Below, one piece after another: positions 35,236 through 47,600 of a DNA stretch of 64,000 bases; positions within the stretch are counted from its first letter, which is position 1, and each line of letters opens with the position of its first letter. The DNA lies in contig JAKZAN010000173.1 of assembly GCA_023053545.1 (NCBI GenBank), positions 1 through 64,000 on the forward strand, written 5' to 3'. The notes below the pieces were generated by a model that saw only the letters and a program-made list of their open reading frames with translations, was not told where the DNA came from and searched no databases. The DNA comes from Lepidurus packardi. Its lineage: Eukaryota > Arthropoda > Branchiopoda > Notostraca > Triopsidae. Both the position numbers and the translations under genes were made by a program.

Positions 35236-36675
35236 TTAGTTTTTTGGGGGGTTGTTACCGAAAAGGACTTTCTCGACTTCTCTCTGCTGCTACAAGGAGG
35301 GAAGGGGAAACGGAGGTCTAGTTCCCCATTTGGCGGCTAAAGCATCTTGGAGGAATGGAAAAGTCTTTACAATGTGTCCTTGGTCATGACAATATTTGCA
35401 AACAGGAGTATTGTCATTGCGCGTGTCAACCGGGTTACGGGGAGGCTGAGGATTACCCTGGGGACCTTGCGGGCGGTGGAATGGTTGTTGTGGGCGTTGG
35501 TTAAAGCCTCGGGATTGGAAAGGGTGATAGGCTGGGCGGAAAGTGGGGCGGAAAGGACCTTGATTCCGTCCATCTCGGGCAGGAAGGTGGGATGGTGACA
35601 GGTGGGGACGAGGGTTAACGCTTCTTCCTTGTCCATTACCACTTGGACGGTAAGAGGGAGGGCCGGGTGGTTGGGAATCGAAGGCGGCTACAGGATGATG
35701 GGAATAAGGCTCCTCGAACTCTGAAAAAACACCAGCGATCCTAGATTGTGTCTCCTGCAGGAGAGTTTTTTGTTCGGCCGCCATGTCTCTAATCTGCTGA
35801 AGGTAGCGGTTGGCGGTGTCCATAAATTCGGTGGGGAAGGTTGGGAGGGGAATAAAATTTTTCTCTTCAGTACGGGCAAGGGTGACAATCTCGTCAAATC
35901 GCAAATCTTGATCGCCAAGAGCTCGTCGGACAAGAGGTTTGAGGGCTACATTTAAGCCTCGGAGGAAAGCTGATTTATTGATTTCCTCGATGGCGGTTGC
36001 TGCACCCGCGTCGCCTTGGTTTAGACGTTGGTAAAGTTTCCCGTCATGATCTCGAGAATGGGAGAGTAGTTTTTGCGCGTATTGCGCTATTTTTTCGGTT
36101 GGGCCTTGGGTAGGTGGTTCCTGCTCATCTACTTCCGGGTAATGAAACCGGGTGAGGAAGGATTCTCGAAAGGTGTCCCAATTAGTTTTCGTTGGGCCAT
36201 CCAACATTTGATAAAAAATGAGGGCTTCTCCCTCGAGTCTTCCGTGAACGGCTCTCAGGATCCTATCACTATGGTCTGGATAGCTGCTTAATTGCATACT
36301 TAGTGCAACTAACCAGTCTTTGATTCGAGGTCCACCGTCGTATTTTGGGATCTGGTTTAGTATGGCAATGATTGATTCACTGCTACGGGTATTGGAAGGG
36401 GTAGTTGGACGGGAGAAGGTGATTAAGTCGGAATCGTCAAGAGCGAGAGGTTGTCCTAGAAACGTGAAGCTAGGGGCAGTTGGACGAGTGATGCCAGTAG
36501 TAGACATCGTAGGTGCAGCGGCGGGTGCAAACACCGATGGAAGGGGTGGGAGGTTGAGAAGGGCAGTAGAAGTACTTGGGTTACCTGTAGGCAATGGGTT
36601 GCCGCGGGCGTCCATGATGTCGTCTAGATGTTTGCAAGAACGAGCGAGACGATGGGACACTATCTTCACGATCAC
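35236..36675 (-). pseudogene. gag: Gypsy gag, copy 2, premature stop and damaged zinc knuckle
   Basis: Same protein as gag of copy 1 over 461 residues, but with a TAG at 35290-35292 where copy 1 has GAG (Glu). This removes the last 18 residues up to the family stop at 35236-35238. The single zinc knuckle reads CKYCHDQGHIVKTF, so its last Cys is Phe; zinc binding should be lost. The likely initiator is the Met at residue 21, as in copy 1. Upstream it joins the truncated Pao integrase at 36672-36738 with no LTR. Confidence 0.87.
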
Positions 36676-37043
36676 TGATACACAAGAATGACCTTAAAAG
36701 AACTCGACGTCTGAAACCACAATATCACTGCTTCACTTGTGAACCGTCGGAAGCACATTAAAAATGAGTCCGTGTCTAGCGATCGGGCGAGTTCTAAGTG
36801 GACTGCTCGTGTGGTGAGGCAAGTAAATATACAGCCCCATCTTTTCTCGGTACTTCGCTTTATGGTTACGTACATTGGGCCGAAGTAGTCGATGCCGGTA
36901 AATGTAAATGGTGGTTGATAGGGTGTCAGACGAGCAGCAGGAAGTGGTGCCATTAAGGGTGCTACTGGCTTTGCTGTGTGTTTTCTACAAATGAAGCACT
37001 GGTTAAGTACCTTAGCCACCGTTGCTCGTCCCTTCAAACCCAA
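36672..37043 (-). pseudogene. Pao integrase core, truncated, copy 2
   Basis: Identical in translation to the fragment at 18714-19085: [11 protein letters not shown], then [11 protein letters not shown] with the first catalytic Asp, then loss of homology after FRRFTS. The rest of the catalytic triad is missing. Identity of the breakpoint between the copies is the main evidence that fusion preceded duplication. Confidence 0.85.
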
Positions 37044-37423
37044 AATTGGCTTCTAACTTCATGAAGTGTGCGTTCAACTGACGCGTGAAAGATTTTCTTG
37101 TGTGTGTCTTCAATTATTAATCTTGTTAGTCGATGATTGTTGTCTAAAAGGATAGGATGTTTGGCTGTAGGGTCTAACGTGCAATTCTCAAGCCTCACAC
37201 AGACGCGCAGAACGCCACTTGCGTCAATAAATGGGGTTAACTTAGTTAATCTGGAGCTGTTTACTATGGGTTTATCTTGGGATAAGTCTTTGATTTCGTT
37301 ACCGAAACATTCGCTTTGCGTAATCTTCAGACATAAGTGAAAGGCGTTTTCAATTTCTTCTGAGAGAAGCGTTATGCTAGATGAAGTCTTGACCTTCTTA
37401 CAGGCGTCAACGAAACGTAGCAC
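37034..37423 (-). pseudogene. Pao integrase zinc-binding region, copy 2
   Basis: Identical in translation to 19076-19465, with the same flanking frameshifts (near 37400 and 37043). It contains the H2C2-type zinc-binding module of the Pao integrase. These shared lesions would have prevented integrase production in the ancestor of both copies. Confidence 0.82.
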
Positions 37424-40400
37424 AGTGGCGACAACGCGTTTTGCTTTGAGTAGAGTGGTGCTTTTTGAATGTACTCTGAAACGGGAAGTTTTTTAATTGA
37501 TACGGTGCCGAACCAATTTTCTGAGATAATTTCTGGATCAGTTTCACACGGTGGATCTGGTTCTTCGGGCTTAAATGGTTGCAGTTTGAGATTAGGCTCC
37601 TTCAAAAATTTTGGACCGCTGAGCCATCGAGCTCCTAAGGTAATCTCGCTTGCATTTAAATCACGGCTACAGTCGTCCGCGGGATTGTCTTTTCCAGTAA
37701 CATGATGCCACTGTATGGAGCAGGTTGTTTCCAAAATTTCTCCAATTCTGTTGCCGACGAAAACTTGGAAACGACAGGTGGTTGAGTATATCCACTTCAG
37801 AACCGTTTGGGAATCCGTCCAGAATACTACATGTTTAATGTTCATATTTAACTCTTTACAGCAAGCAAATGCTAAGCGAAGTCCTAATACTGTGCCCTGT
37901 AATTCTAAACGGGGAATCGAGACAGGTTTCAGGGGGGATACCCTTGTTTTGGCCATTATGAACGCCACGCTTGGTGCCTGGTCTGGATACGTGTGACGGA
38001 TATAGGCAACGGCGCCAAAGCCACGCTGTGAAGCATCCGTGAAAACATGCAGTGGAGAGTGTGTAGGGGGTGAAGGTGATCGGAAGCACCGAGGTATCTC
38101 TAATGTTGAAAGTGTAAAGAGCTCGCCAGCCCATTTTTGCCAGTGGTTGAGGATGTGAGGGAGGAGTGGTTCGTCCCAACCTATGCCCGCTCGCCAAATA
38201 TCCTGGAGAAGGATTTTTGCGGTGAGCACGAAAGGGCTGAGAAATCCAAGGGGATCGTAGACGGTTGAAACTAAGCTCAGGATTTCTCTCTTGGTGGTTA
38301 CTTCTTGAGGGGTTCTGAAATTGAAGTGGAAGGTGTCTAATTCACAATTCCACAAAATGCCAAGTGTTCTTTCGCTTGGAAGCTTGTCTAAATCTAAGTT
38401 TAGCACAGGATCATTTCTCTCAGGAACTGGAATTGCGTTCAAAACCTTGCGTGACGACGACATCCATTTAGTTAATCGAAAGCCCCCACGCTGCAATAAA
38501 TGCATAAGTTCCAATGAGGTCTTGATTGCTTCTTGTTCGCTGTCCACCGAATCTAAATAGTTGTCGACATAAAAATTGGTTTTGATTTTCTCTGCGATTT
38601 CCGGAAATTCATCTTTGTTGTCCTTTGCGGTCTTGCACAAAGCATTCAGGCATATGGAAGGTGAGGATACCGCACCAAATACATGAACTTGCATTTCGTA
38701 CGTTTCTGGTGTCTCACCGCTTCCGGGTCTTCTCCATATAAAACGAAAGGCTGACCGGTCGTCTTCGGTAACCAGTACTTGATGGTACATTTTCTCGATG
38801 TCGGCCGAAATTGGGACCGGGTTTCTTCGGAAGCGTAAAAGAACGCCTAGTAAATTAGTAAGGAGGTCAGGGCCCTTTAGAAGGTTCTCGTTAAGGCTTG
38901 TGCCAGCATATTTTGCAGAGGCATCAAATACGACGCGGACCTTGTTGGGTTTATGAGGATTGAGTACAGCGTGGTGTGGAAGGTACCACGTTTTACCCTT
39001 TGGGCCTTCTAGATGGTTAATCGGTACTTTCCGTGCATGACCTAGTTGAATGTATTCGTCGATAACTTTTATGTATTTTTCAGCTAGTTCATGATCTTTC
39101 AATAGCTTTCGTTCTGTACAGAAGAAACGTTGAATGGCTAGTGCTTTGTTGTTCGGCAGCTCTGGGTTTGACTTCTTCCACAGAAGGCCGCTTTGGTAGC
39201 GATTGCCCACGTTGAGAGTAGTGGCTCTTAACAAATAATTTGCTCTTTCTACTTCCTTGCTGGCAGGGATCTTTGTTTGGTCAATTCTTAACGCATCCGT
39301 CTTCCAGAAGTTACTAACCAGTTCATCCAGTGTCACGCTGTCGGATACGATGCTAATTAGATTTACTGAATGATTTTCTTCATGTGCTGGATGATATGGT
39401 ATTTGCCCAATAGCACACCATCCAAATGGAGTCAGTACTGCCCATGGTCCATTGGTATCTGCAGGCGGTTTACGAGTTTTGAGTTGCTCGTGTGCTTGTG
39501 GGATGTCTGCTCCAATCAAAACCGTAACTTTGCTGGTGTTGATACTTGGAATTGTCAAATCTTTTAAGTATTTCCATCTTTTCTTTTCTTGAGGCCAATT
39601 GATGCACCGATCGGTAAGGTTGATGCGGGGAACAGTCGAAACGTTCTTCATCTCCATTACTTCACCATTCGTGCAGCTGCCAATCTTAAAATCTACTGTT
39701 CTGCTCTTGAATAAGGGGTCTTTACCATGAAAGGTTCCAAAGCGGGCCATTCTCGTAGGTCCTTTCAAACCGATCCTTTTGGACATATCTTCAGTGATAA
39801 GCGACACTTCGCTTCCGTTATCGAGGAGGGCAAAAGTTTCGATAGTTTTGCCACTCGTGATTATTTTAATTGGGATCACCGACAGTAAAGTTACTTGACC
39901 AGATGAGGCTCTAGTCATGGTTCCAATGTGGCCAGCGGAGGATCCTGTATTGTCACTATCATCGCTTGAAGTGGTAGGGTTTCGGTTGTATCTTTCATAA
40001 CGCGTAGGATCATGTAGCAAAGCATGATGTTTCCGCTTGCATTTCCCTATTCCACACACATCTTTACGACTACACTCCTTGGCCATATGACCAGCAATCA
40101 AGCAGTTGAAGCATTTTTTGTCTTTCTGTACAGCCGTTACTCTGTCTTTCAGTTGAAGAAACTTAAATTTAGGACAGTTATATAAGCGGTGTTCTTCTTT
40201 GCATAGGGTGCATGGGTCAATCTTTCTTCCACTCTGAACGATCGAGGTCGTCAAGACAGTTGGAACGCGCTCTTTCCTATGGTTTAGTCTACTGCGATCC
40301 GAATGGGATTCCTCGATAGGCTTATGTTCAATTTCAGAAGAAGGCTGTACGGTAGCTTCTCCCATGATGAAATCATTTAACCAGGCAGCAAAATCGAGTA

Positions 40401-41580
40401 AGGTCGGAAGTCGTTGCAGCTTAATTGATTCTTGACCCCACATATGTTTAATTCTACGTGGAAGCTTGTCTCGAACGTTTCTCAGCAAGGATGGAGAGTA
40501 CAGGTCCTGTTCGTATCTTGAGGCTTGAAGAGTAGCTATCGTTCCATTAAGGTCAGCGTAATATTTTCTTAGCGACTGGAAGTCATGATCCTTTACAGGT
40601 TTTATTTTCAACAGGTCTTCGACGTATGTTTCAGATACCGCCATTGGGTTTCCATACAATTTCTGTAGTTCACGCAGGGCGTGAATATACGTGACAGGGC
40701 TTTGCAAATACTGAGCGATGGTGTTCCTTACAGTGGGAGCCAACAACTCGCGGAAATACGTTATACGTTGTGCATCATCGCGTAATGCGTCGTGAACTCG
40801 ACTCTTAAAATTGCCGATAAACATGGGCCAGTCTTTCGGATTGCCAGTGAAAGATTGAAGTTTAATTTGTGCCAAATGTTTGACATTTTCTTGCGGTCTA
40901 TTTTCGGCCGTAACCGTTGGTTTGTCTTCAAATAGCCATGCATCTGGAGTATTCTTGATTTCCCTTTCAGCAGGTGTAGTGGGAAGATTTATTGGTGTTC
41001 GCGTTAACCAATCTGGGACTCCGTTTTGCATTTTAAATCCGTGGTAGTCGATTGCGGGCTCAATTCGTCGAGTATTACGACAACTTCGAACTCGGGACCT
41101 AACAGGACTTCCGTCTTCTTCGGATTCTTCTTGTAAGATGTCTGCTTCTTGACGAAGTCTCTCGATTTCCATCTCTCGCAAGCGTCGTTGTTTAGTAATC
41201 GCCAAGTTTTGCTTTAATTCTTCAAGTCTTGCTTCTGCTTCTTTAATTCTTTGTTTGCTTTCCGCTTCAGCTTCAACTGCGGCTTCTATCTGCCTAAGTT
41301 CCGACTCGGCGGACGCGAGACGCAACCGAGTTTCCTTAAGCCGTGCATTAGAAGTACCGCCTCTCGATTCTGAACGGTGAGATTTGCTTGCAATTGACGA
41401 AGGCGGGTGAGACGCAACAGACGAAGGTGGCTCTCCGACCCGTGAGAGCAGGTAGTTTTCGATATTAACGTAACATGCAAAAACTTCCTTTTCGATAAAC
41501 GTGTAATATTTTTCTATGGTCTTCTTCTGTACGTCTTCAAGCTTGCGTGTGGCAATGAATCTTCGTTCAATTCGGCGCAT
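37372..41580 (-). pseudogene. Pao gag-protease-RT-RNase H polyprotein, copy 2
   Basis: A 1402-residue open frame, the best preserved piece of Pao. It contains the end of the N-terminal coiled coil (1-130), a DUF1759-like gag core (about 215-370), zinc-knuckle-like motifs CTLCKEEHRLYNC (about 457) and CFNCLIAGHMAKEC (about 490), the protease LLDNGSEVSLI (about 585), RT (ISADIEKMYHQ about 925; FYVDNYLDS about 1005), the A17-type domain (YDPLGFLSPF about 1100) and RNase H (FTDASQRGFGAV about 1181). It ends in a frameshift (HLA-stop) before integrase. Its Met (MRRIERR) is an artefact of a one-base deletion near 41563; the real start is at 41801 in another frame. Confidence 0.88.
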
Positions 41581-41801
41581 TCATTTAGACACGACGCGAG
41601 TTGTTTGCGTTGCACTGCTAACGCACTTCTACTGCCGCGGTTGACGATGTGCGCAGAGATTTCTTCAATTAAATCTAAGGCTTCTTTCTTCTTTTCTGAC
41701 CTCAATTGCTTAAGTAAGCGACCAGCTTCTGTGAGTTCTTGATCGTTGTTATCGTCTTCTTGTACGGCGGCTGCCGCTACGGCTTCACGTCTTTGTGACA
41801 T
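41514..41801 (-). pseudogene. Pao gag N-terminus, copy 2, frameshifted
   Basis: Begins with the same MSQRREAVAAAAV as copy 1 and follows it for about 79 residues to CLNECAELN. It then leaves frame because one base present in copy 1 (GAATCTTGCG) is missing here (GAATCTTCG, near 41563). The lost frame continues in the 1402-residue ORF. This lesion is private to copy 2. Confidence 0.84.
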
Positions 41802-41851
41802 GCTGATACCACAACCAAATTATCCAAATTATGACTTACGGTTTCGATGAT

Positions 41852-41869
41852 TTCCCGGTCGATGCACCA
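41852..41869 (-). other. Primer-binding site, tRNA-Gly type, copy 2
   Basis: TGGTGCATCGACCGGGAA on the minus strand, three bases from the LTR end. It differs at one position from the complement of the usual arthropod tRNA-Gly 3' end as I recall it. It is one base closer to that consensus than copy 1. Confidence 0.72.
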
Positions 41870-41872
41870 TAA

Positions 41873-42378
41873 TGTTCTCGCCAATGCCGTCTGAACTTAT
41901 CCACGCGCTTATGACACTGCGGAACAGGGAATCTCTTCTTTGCCACGAAATATTGGAACACAAAGAAGCCAAGTCTTTATCTTATTTGATAATTTGATGT
42001 ATTGTCACGTTCTACTCTCTTTCATGCTAACTCTCACTTTCCGTTACAACAATCAAATTTTACATTGAAGGAACGAACTGGCTTATGGTAAGGTCAAGCA
42101 TGAACTGTCCTTACAGGCTGGGTGCAGGGGATTTCATTCTTTCTAATAATGAATTTTAGGATTCGTGGTTGAGAGGCTACCAAATTTAACTGTTGGGCAA
42201 CAATCAATGTCACAGCATTTTACCACCACAGGGACCATACATGGGATATTAAATCTTAATTTACAAGTTCCGGGTTTATTCTCAAAAATTCTATATAGTA
42301 AGGGTATTCATAGGAAAATAGGAGACAATAGGAAAGGGAGCTCTTGAGAAAAAATCCCTTTCGGCTTCGTCCGGAACA
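41873..42378 (-). repeat. Pao 5' LTR, complete, 506 bp, copy 2
   Basis: On the plus strand it starts TGTTCTCGCC and ends GTCCGGAACA, so the ends form a TGTTC...GAACA inverted pair with TG...CA termini. The outer end abuts satellite (CTTATTGAAATTACAC), the inner end the 3-bp spacer and primer site. Homologous to 23912-24402. An unrelated sequence, the Gypsy LTR, occupies the opposite end of the composite element. Confidence 0.85.
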
Positions 42379-42574
42379 CTTATTGAAATTACACTGAAAC
42401 TTCAATGAAATTTCCTTGAAATTTGCTTGTAATTTTACCTGAAATTTCCTCGAAATCTTATTGAAATTACACTGAAATTTCATTGAAATTTCGTTGAAAT
42501 ATGCTTGTAATTTTACCTGAAATTTCAATGCAATTTCCTTGAAATTTGCTTGTAATTTTAACTGAAATTTCTTC

Positions 42575-44510
42575 GAAATCTTATTGAAATTACACAGACT
42601 TCAATGAAATTTCCCTGAAATTTGCTGGTAATTTTACCTGAAATTTCCTCGAAATCTTATTGAAATTACACTGAAATTTCATTGAAATTTCGTTGAAATA
42701 TGCTTGTAACTTTACCTGAAATTTCAATGAAATTCCCTTGAAATTAGTTGTAATTTTACCTGAAATTTCCTCGAAATCTTATTGAAATTATACTGAAACT
42801 TCAATTAAATTTCCTTGAAATTTGCTTGTAATTTTACCTGAAATTTCCTCGAAATCTTATTGAAATTACACTGAAATTTCATTGAAATTTCGTTGAAACA
42901 TGCTTGTGATTTTACCTGAAATTTCAGTGAAATTTCCTTGAAATTTGCTTGTAATTTAACCTGAAATGTCCTAGAAATCTTATTGAAATTACACTGAAAT
43001 TTCATTGAAATGTCGTTGAAATATGCTTGTAATTTTACCTGAAATTTCAGTGAAATTTCCTTTAAATTTGCTTGTAATTTTACCTGAAATTTCCTCGAAA
43101 TCTTATTGAAATTACACTGAAATTTCATTGAAATTTCGTTGAAATATGCTTGTAATTTTACCTGAAATTTCAATGCAATTTCCTTGAAATTTGCTTGTAA
43201 TTTTAACTGAAATTTCTTCGAAATCTTATTGAAATTACACAGACTTCAATGAAATTTCCCTGAAATTTGCTGGTAATTTTACCTGAAATTTCCTCGAAAT
43301 CTTATTGAAATTACACTGAAATTTCATTGAAATTTCGTTGAAATATGCTTGTAACTTTACCTGAAATTTCAATGAAATTCCCTTGAAATTAGTTGTAATT
43401 TTACCTGAAATTTCCTCGAAATCTTATTGAAATTATACTGAAACTTCAATTAAATTTCCTTGAAATTTGCTTGTAATTTTACCTGAAATTTCCTCGAAAT
43501 CTTATTGAAATTACACTGAAATTTCATTGAAATTTCGTTGAAACATGCTTGTGATTTTACCTGAAATTTCAGTGAAATTTCCTTGAAATTTGCTTGTAAT
43601 TTAACCTGAAATGTCCTAGAAATCTTATTGAAATTACACTGAAATTTCATTGAAATTTCGTTGAAATATGCTTGTAATTTTACCTGAAATTTCAGTGAAA
43701 TTTCCTTTAAATTTGCTTGTAATTTTACCTGAAATTTCCTCGAAATCTTATTGAAATTACACTGAAATTTCATTGAAATTTCGTTGAAATATGCTTGTAA
43801 TTTTACCTGAAATTTCAATGCAATTTCCTTGAAATTTGCTTGTAATTTTAACTGAAATTTCTTCGAAATCTTATTGAAATTACACAGACTTCAATGAAAT
43901 TTCCCTGAAATTTGCTGGTAATTTTACCTGAAATTTCCTCGAAATCTTATTGAAATTACACTGAAATTTCATTGAAATTTCGTTGAAATATGCTTGTAAC
44001 TTTACCTGAAATTTCAATGAAATTCCCTTGAAATTAGTTGTAATTTTACCTGAAATTTCCTCGAAATCTTATTGAAATTATACTGAAACTTCAATTAAAT
44101 TTCCTTGAAATTTGCTTGTAATTTTACCTGAAATTTCCTCGAAATCTTATTGAAATTACACTGAAATTTCATTGAAATTTCGTTGAAACATGCTTGTGAT
44201 TTTACCTGAAATTTCAGTGAAATTTCCTTGAAATTTGCTTGTAATTTAACCTGAAATGTCCTAGAAATCTTATTGAAATTACACTGAAATTTCATTGAAA
44301 TTTCGTTGAAATATGCTTGTAATTTTACCTGAAATTTCAGTGAAATTTCCTTTAAATTTGCTTGTAATTTTACCTGAAATTTCCTCGAAATCTTATTGAA
44401 ATTACACTGAAATTTCAATGATTTTCCTTGAAATTTGCTTGTAATTTTACCTGAAATTTCAATGCAATTTCCTTGAAATTTGCTTGTAATTTTACCTGAA
44501 ATTTCTTCGA
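42575..44510. repeat. 645-bp higher-order repeat, three tandem copies
   Basis: Exact spacing of 645 bp is visible in repeated landmarks: ACACAGACTTCAATG near 42592, 43237 and 43882, and minus-strand frames ending at 42805, 43450 and 44095. The first two of those frames give 122-residue translations differing at one residue. 645 is divisible by three, so the frame persists. Confidence 0.88.
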
Positions 44511-44699
44511 AATCTTATTGGAATTACACAGAAACTTCAATGAAATTCCCCTGAAATTTGCTGGTAATTTTACCTGAAATTTCCTCGAAATCTTTTTGAA
44601 ATTACACTGAAATTTCGTTGAAATATGCTTGTAATTTTACCTGAAATTTCAAGGAAATTTCCTTGAAATTTGCGTGTAATTTTACCTGAAATTTCCTCG

Positions 44700-47600
44700 A
44701 AATCTTATTGAAATTACACTGAAATTTCATTGAAATTTCGTTGAAATATGCTTGTAATCTTACCTGAAATTTCAATGAAATTTCCTTGAAATTTCCTTGT
44801 AATTTTATCTGAAATTTCCTCGAAATATTATTGAAATTACACTGAAATTACATTAAAATTACGTTGAAATATGCTTGTAATTTTACCTGAAATTTCAATA
44901 AAATTTCCTTGAAATTTGCTTGTAATTTTACTTGAAATTTCAATGAAATTTCCTTGAAATTTGCTTGTAATTTTACCTGAAATTTCCTCGAAATATTATT
45001 GAAATTACACTGAAATTTCATTGAAATTTCGTTGAAATATGCTTGTGATTTTACCTGAAATTTCAATGAAATTTCATTGAAATTTGCTTGAAATTTTATC
45101 TGAAATTTCCTCGAAATCTTATTGAAATTATACTGAAACTTCAATGAAATTTCTTGAAATTTGCTTGTAATTTTACCTGAAATTTCAATGCAATTTCCTT
45201 GAAATTTGATTGTAATTTTACCTGAAATTTCTTCGAAATCTTATTGAAATTAAACAGAAACTTCAATGAAATTTCCTTGAAATTTGCTGGTAATTTTACC
45301 TGAAATTTCCTCGAAATCTTATTGAAATTACACTGAAATTTCATTGAAATTTCGTTGAAATATGCTTGTAACTTTACCTGAAATTTCAATGAAATTTCCT
45401 TGAAATTTGCTCGTAATTTTACCTGAAATTTCCTCGAAATCTTATTGAAAATACACTGAAACTTCAATGAGATTTCCTTGAAATTTGCTTGTAATTTTAC
45501 CTGAAATTTCCTCGGAATCTTATTGAAATTACACTGAAATTTCAATGAAATTTCCTTGAAATTTGCTTGTAATTTTAGCTAAAATTTCCTCGAAATATTA
45601 TTGAAATTACACTGAAATTTCATTGAAATTTCGTTGAAATATGCTTGTGATTTTACCTGTAATTTCAATGAAATTTCATTGAAATTTGCTTGAAATTTGC
45701 TTGAAATTTTATCTGAAATTTCCTCGAAATCTTATTGAAATTACACAGAAACTTCAATGAAATTTCCTTGAAATTTGCTTGTAATTTTACTTGAAATTTC
45801 CTCGAAATCTTATTGAAATTACACTGAAATTTCAATGATTTTCCTTGAAATTTGCTTGTAATTTTACCTGAAATTTCAATGAAATTTCCTTGAAATTTGC
45901 TTGTAATTTTACCTGAAATTTCTTCGAAATCTTATTGGAATTACACAGAAACTTCAATGAAATTTCCTTGAAATTTGCTGGTAATTTTACCTGAAATTTC
46001 CTCGAAATCTTATTGAAATTACACTGAAATTTCATTGAAATTTCGTTGAAATATGCTTGTAATTTTACCTGAAATTTCAATGAAATTTCCTTGAAATTTG
46101 CGTGTAATTTTACCTGAAATTTCCTCGAAATCTTATTGAAATTACACTCAAATTTCATTGAAATTTCGTTGAAATATGCTTGTAATTTTACCTGAAATTT
46201 CAATGAAATTTCCTTGAAATTTGCTTGTAATTTTAACTGAAATTTCCTCGAAATCTTATTGAAATTAACCTGAAATTACATTAAAATTACGTTGAAATAT
46301 GCTTGTGATTTTACCTGAAATTTCAATGAAATTTCCTTGAAATTTGCTTGTAATTTTACTTGAAATTTCAATGAAATTTCCTTGAAATTTGCTTGTAATT
46401 TAACCTGAAATTTCCTCGAAATATTATTGAAATTACACTGAAATTTCATTGAAATTTCGTTGAAATATGCTTGTGATTTTACCTGAAATTTCAATGAAAT
46501 TTCATTGAAATTTGCTTGAAATTTTATCTGAAATTTCCTCGAAATCTTATTGAAATTACACTGAAATTTCATTGAAATTACGTTGAAATATGCTTGTGAT
46601 TTTACCTGAAATTTCAATGAAATTTCCTTGAAATTTGCTTGTAATTTTACCTGAAAATTCCTCGAAATCTTATTGAAATTACACTGAAATTTCATTGAAA
46701 TTTCGTTGAAACATGCTTGTGATTTTACCTGAAATTTCAATGAAATTTCCTTGAAATTTGCTTGTAATTTTATCTGAAATTTACTCGAAATCTTATTGAA
46801 ATTGCACTGAAATTTCATTGAAATTTCGTTGAAATATGCTTGTAATCTTACCTGAAATTTCAATGAAATTTCCTTGAAATTTGCTTGTAATTTTAACTGA
46901 AATTTCGTCGAAATCTTATTGAAATTACACTGAAATTTCATTGAAATTTCGTTGAAATATGCTTCTTATTTTAACTGAAATTTCAATGAAATTTAATTGA
47001 AATTTGCTTGTAATTTTAATTGAAATTTCCTCAAAATCTTATTGAAATTACACTGAAATTTCATTGAAATTTCGTTGAAACATGCTTGTGATTTTACCTG
47101 AAATTTCAGTGAAATTTCCTTGAAATTTGCTTGTAATTTTACCTGAAATTTCCTCGAAATCTTATTGAAATTACACTGAAATTTCATTGAAATTTCGTTG
47201 AAATATGCTTGTGATTTTACCTGAAATTTGCTTGTAATTTTACCTGAAATTTCCTCGAAATCTTATTGAAATTACACTGAAACTTCAATGAGATTTCCTT
47301 GAAATTTGCTTGAAATTTTACCTGAAATTTCCTCGAAATCTTATTGAAATTACACTGAAATTTCATGGAAATTTCGTTGAAATATGCTTGTAATTTTACC
47401 TGAAATTTCAATGCAATTTCCTTGAAATTTGCTTGTAATTTTACCTGAAATTTCTTCGAAATCTTATTGAAATTACACAGAAACTTCAATGAAATTTCTT
47501 GAAATTTGCTTGTAAATTTACCTGAAATTTCCTAGAAATCTTATTGAAATTACCCTGAAATTTCATTGAAATTTCGTTGAAATATGCTTGTGATTTTACC

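Larger units (their letters stand above)
26990..42378 (-). mobile_element. Composite Pao-Gypsy retroelement, copy 2
   Basis: The fuller of the two copies, bounded on the right by a complete Pao 5' LTR and on the left by a complete Gypsy 3' LTR, both abutting satellite precisely. The order on the minus strand is Pao LTR, primer site, Pao gag-protease-RT-RNase H-partial integrase, then Gypsy gag-pol-env-LTR. It carries a private 817-bp insertion in Gypsy pol (31685-32501) with a fucosyltransferase gene fragment. There is no common target-site duplication at the outer ends, as expected if the ends belong to two separate insertions. Confidence 0.9.
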
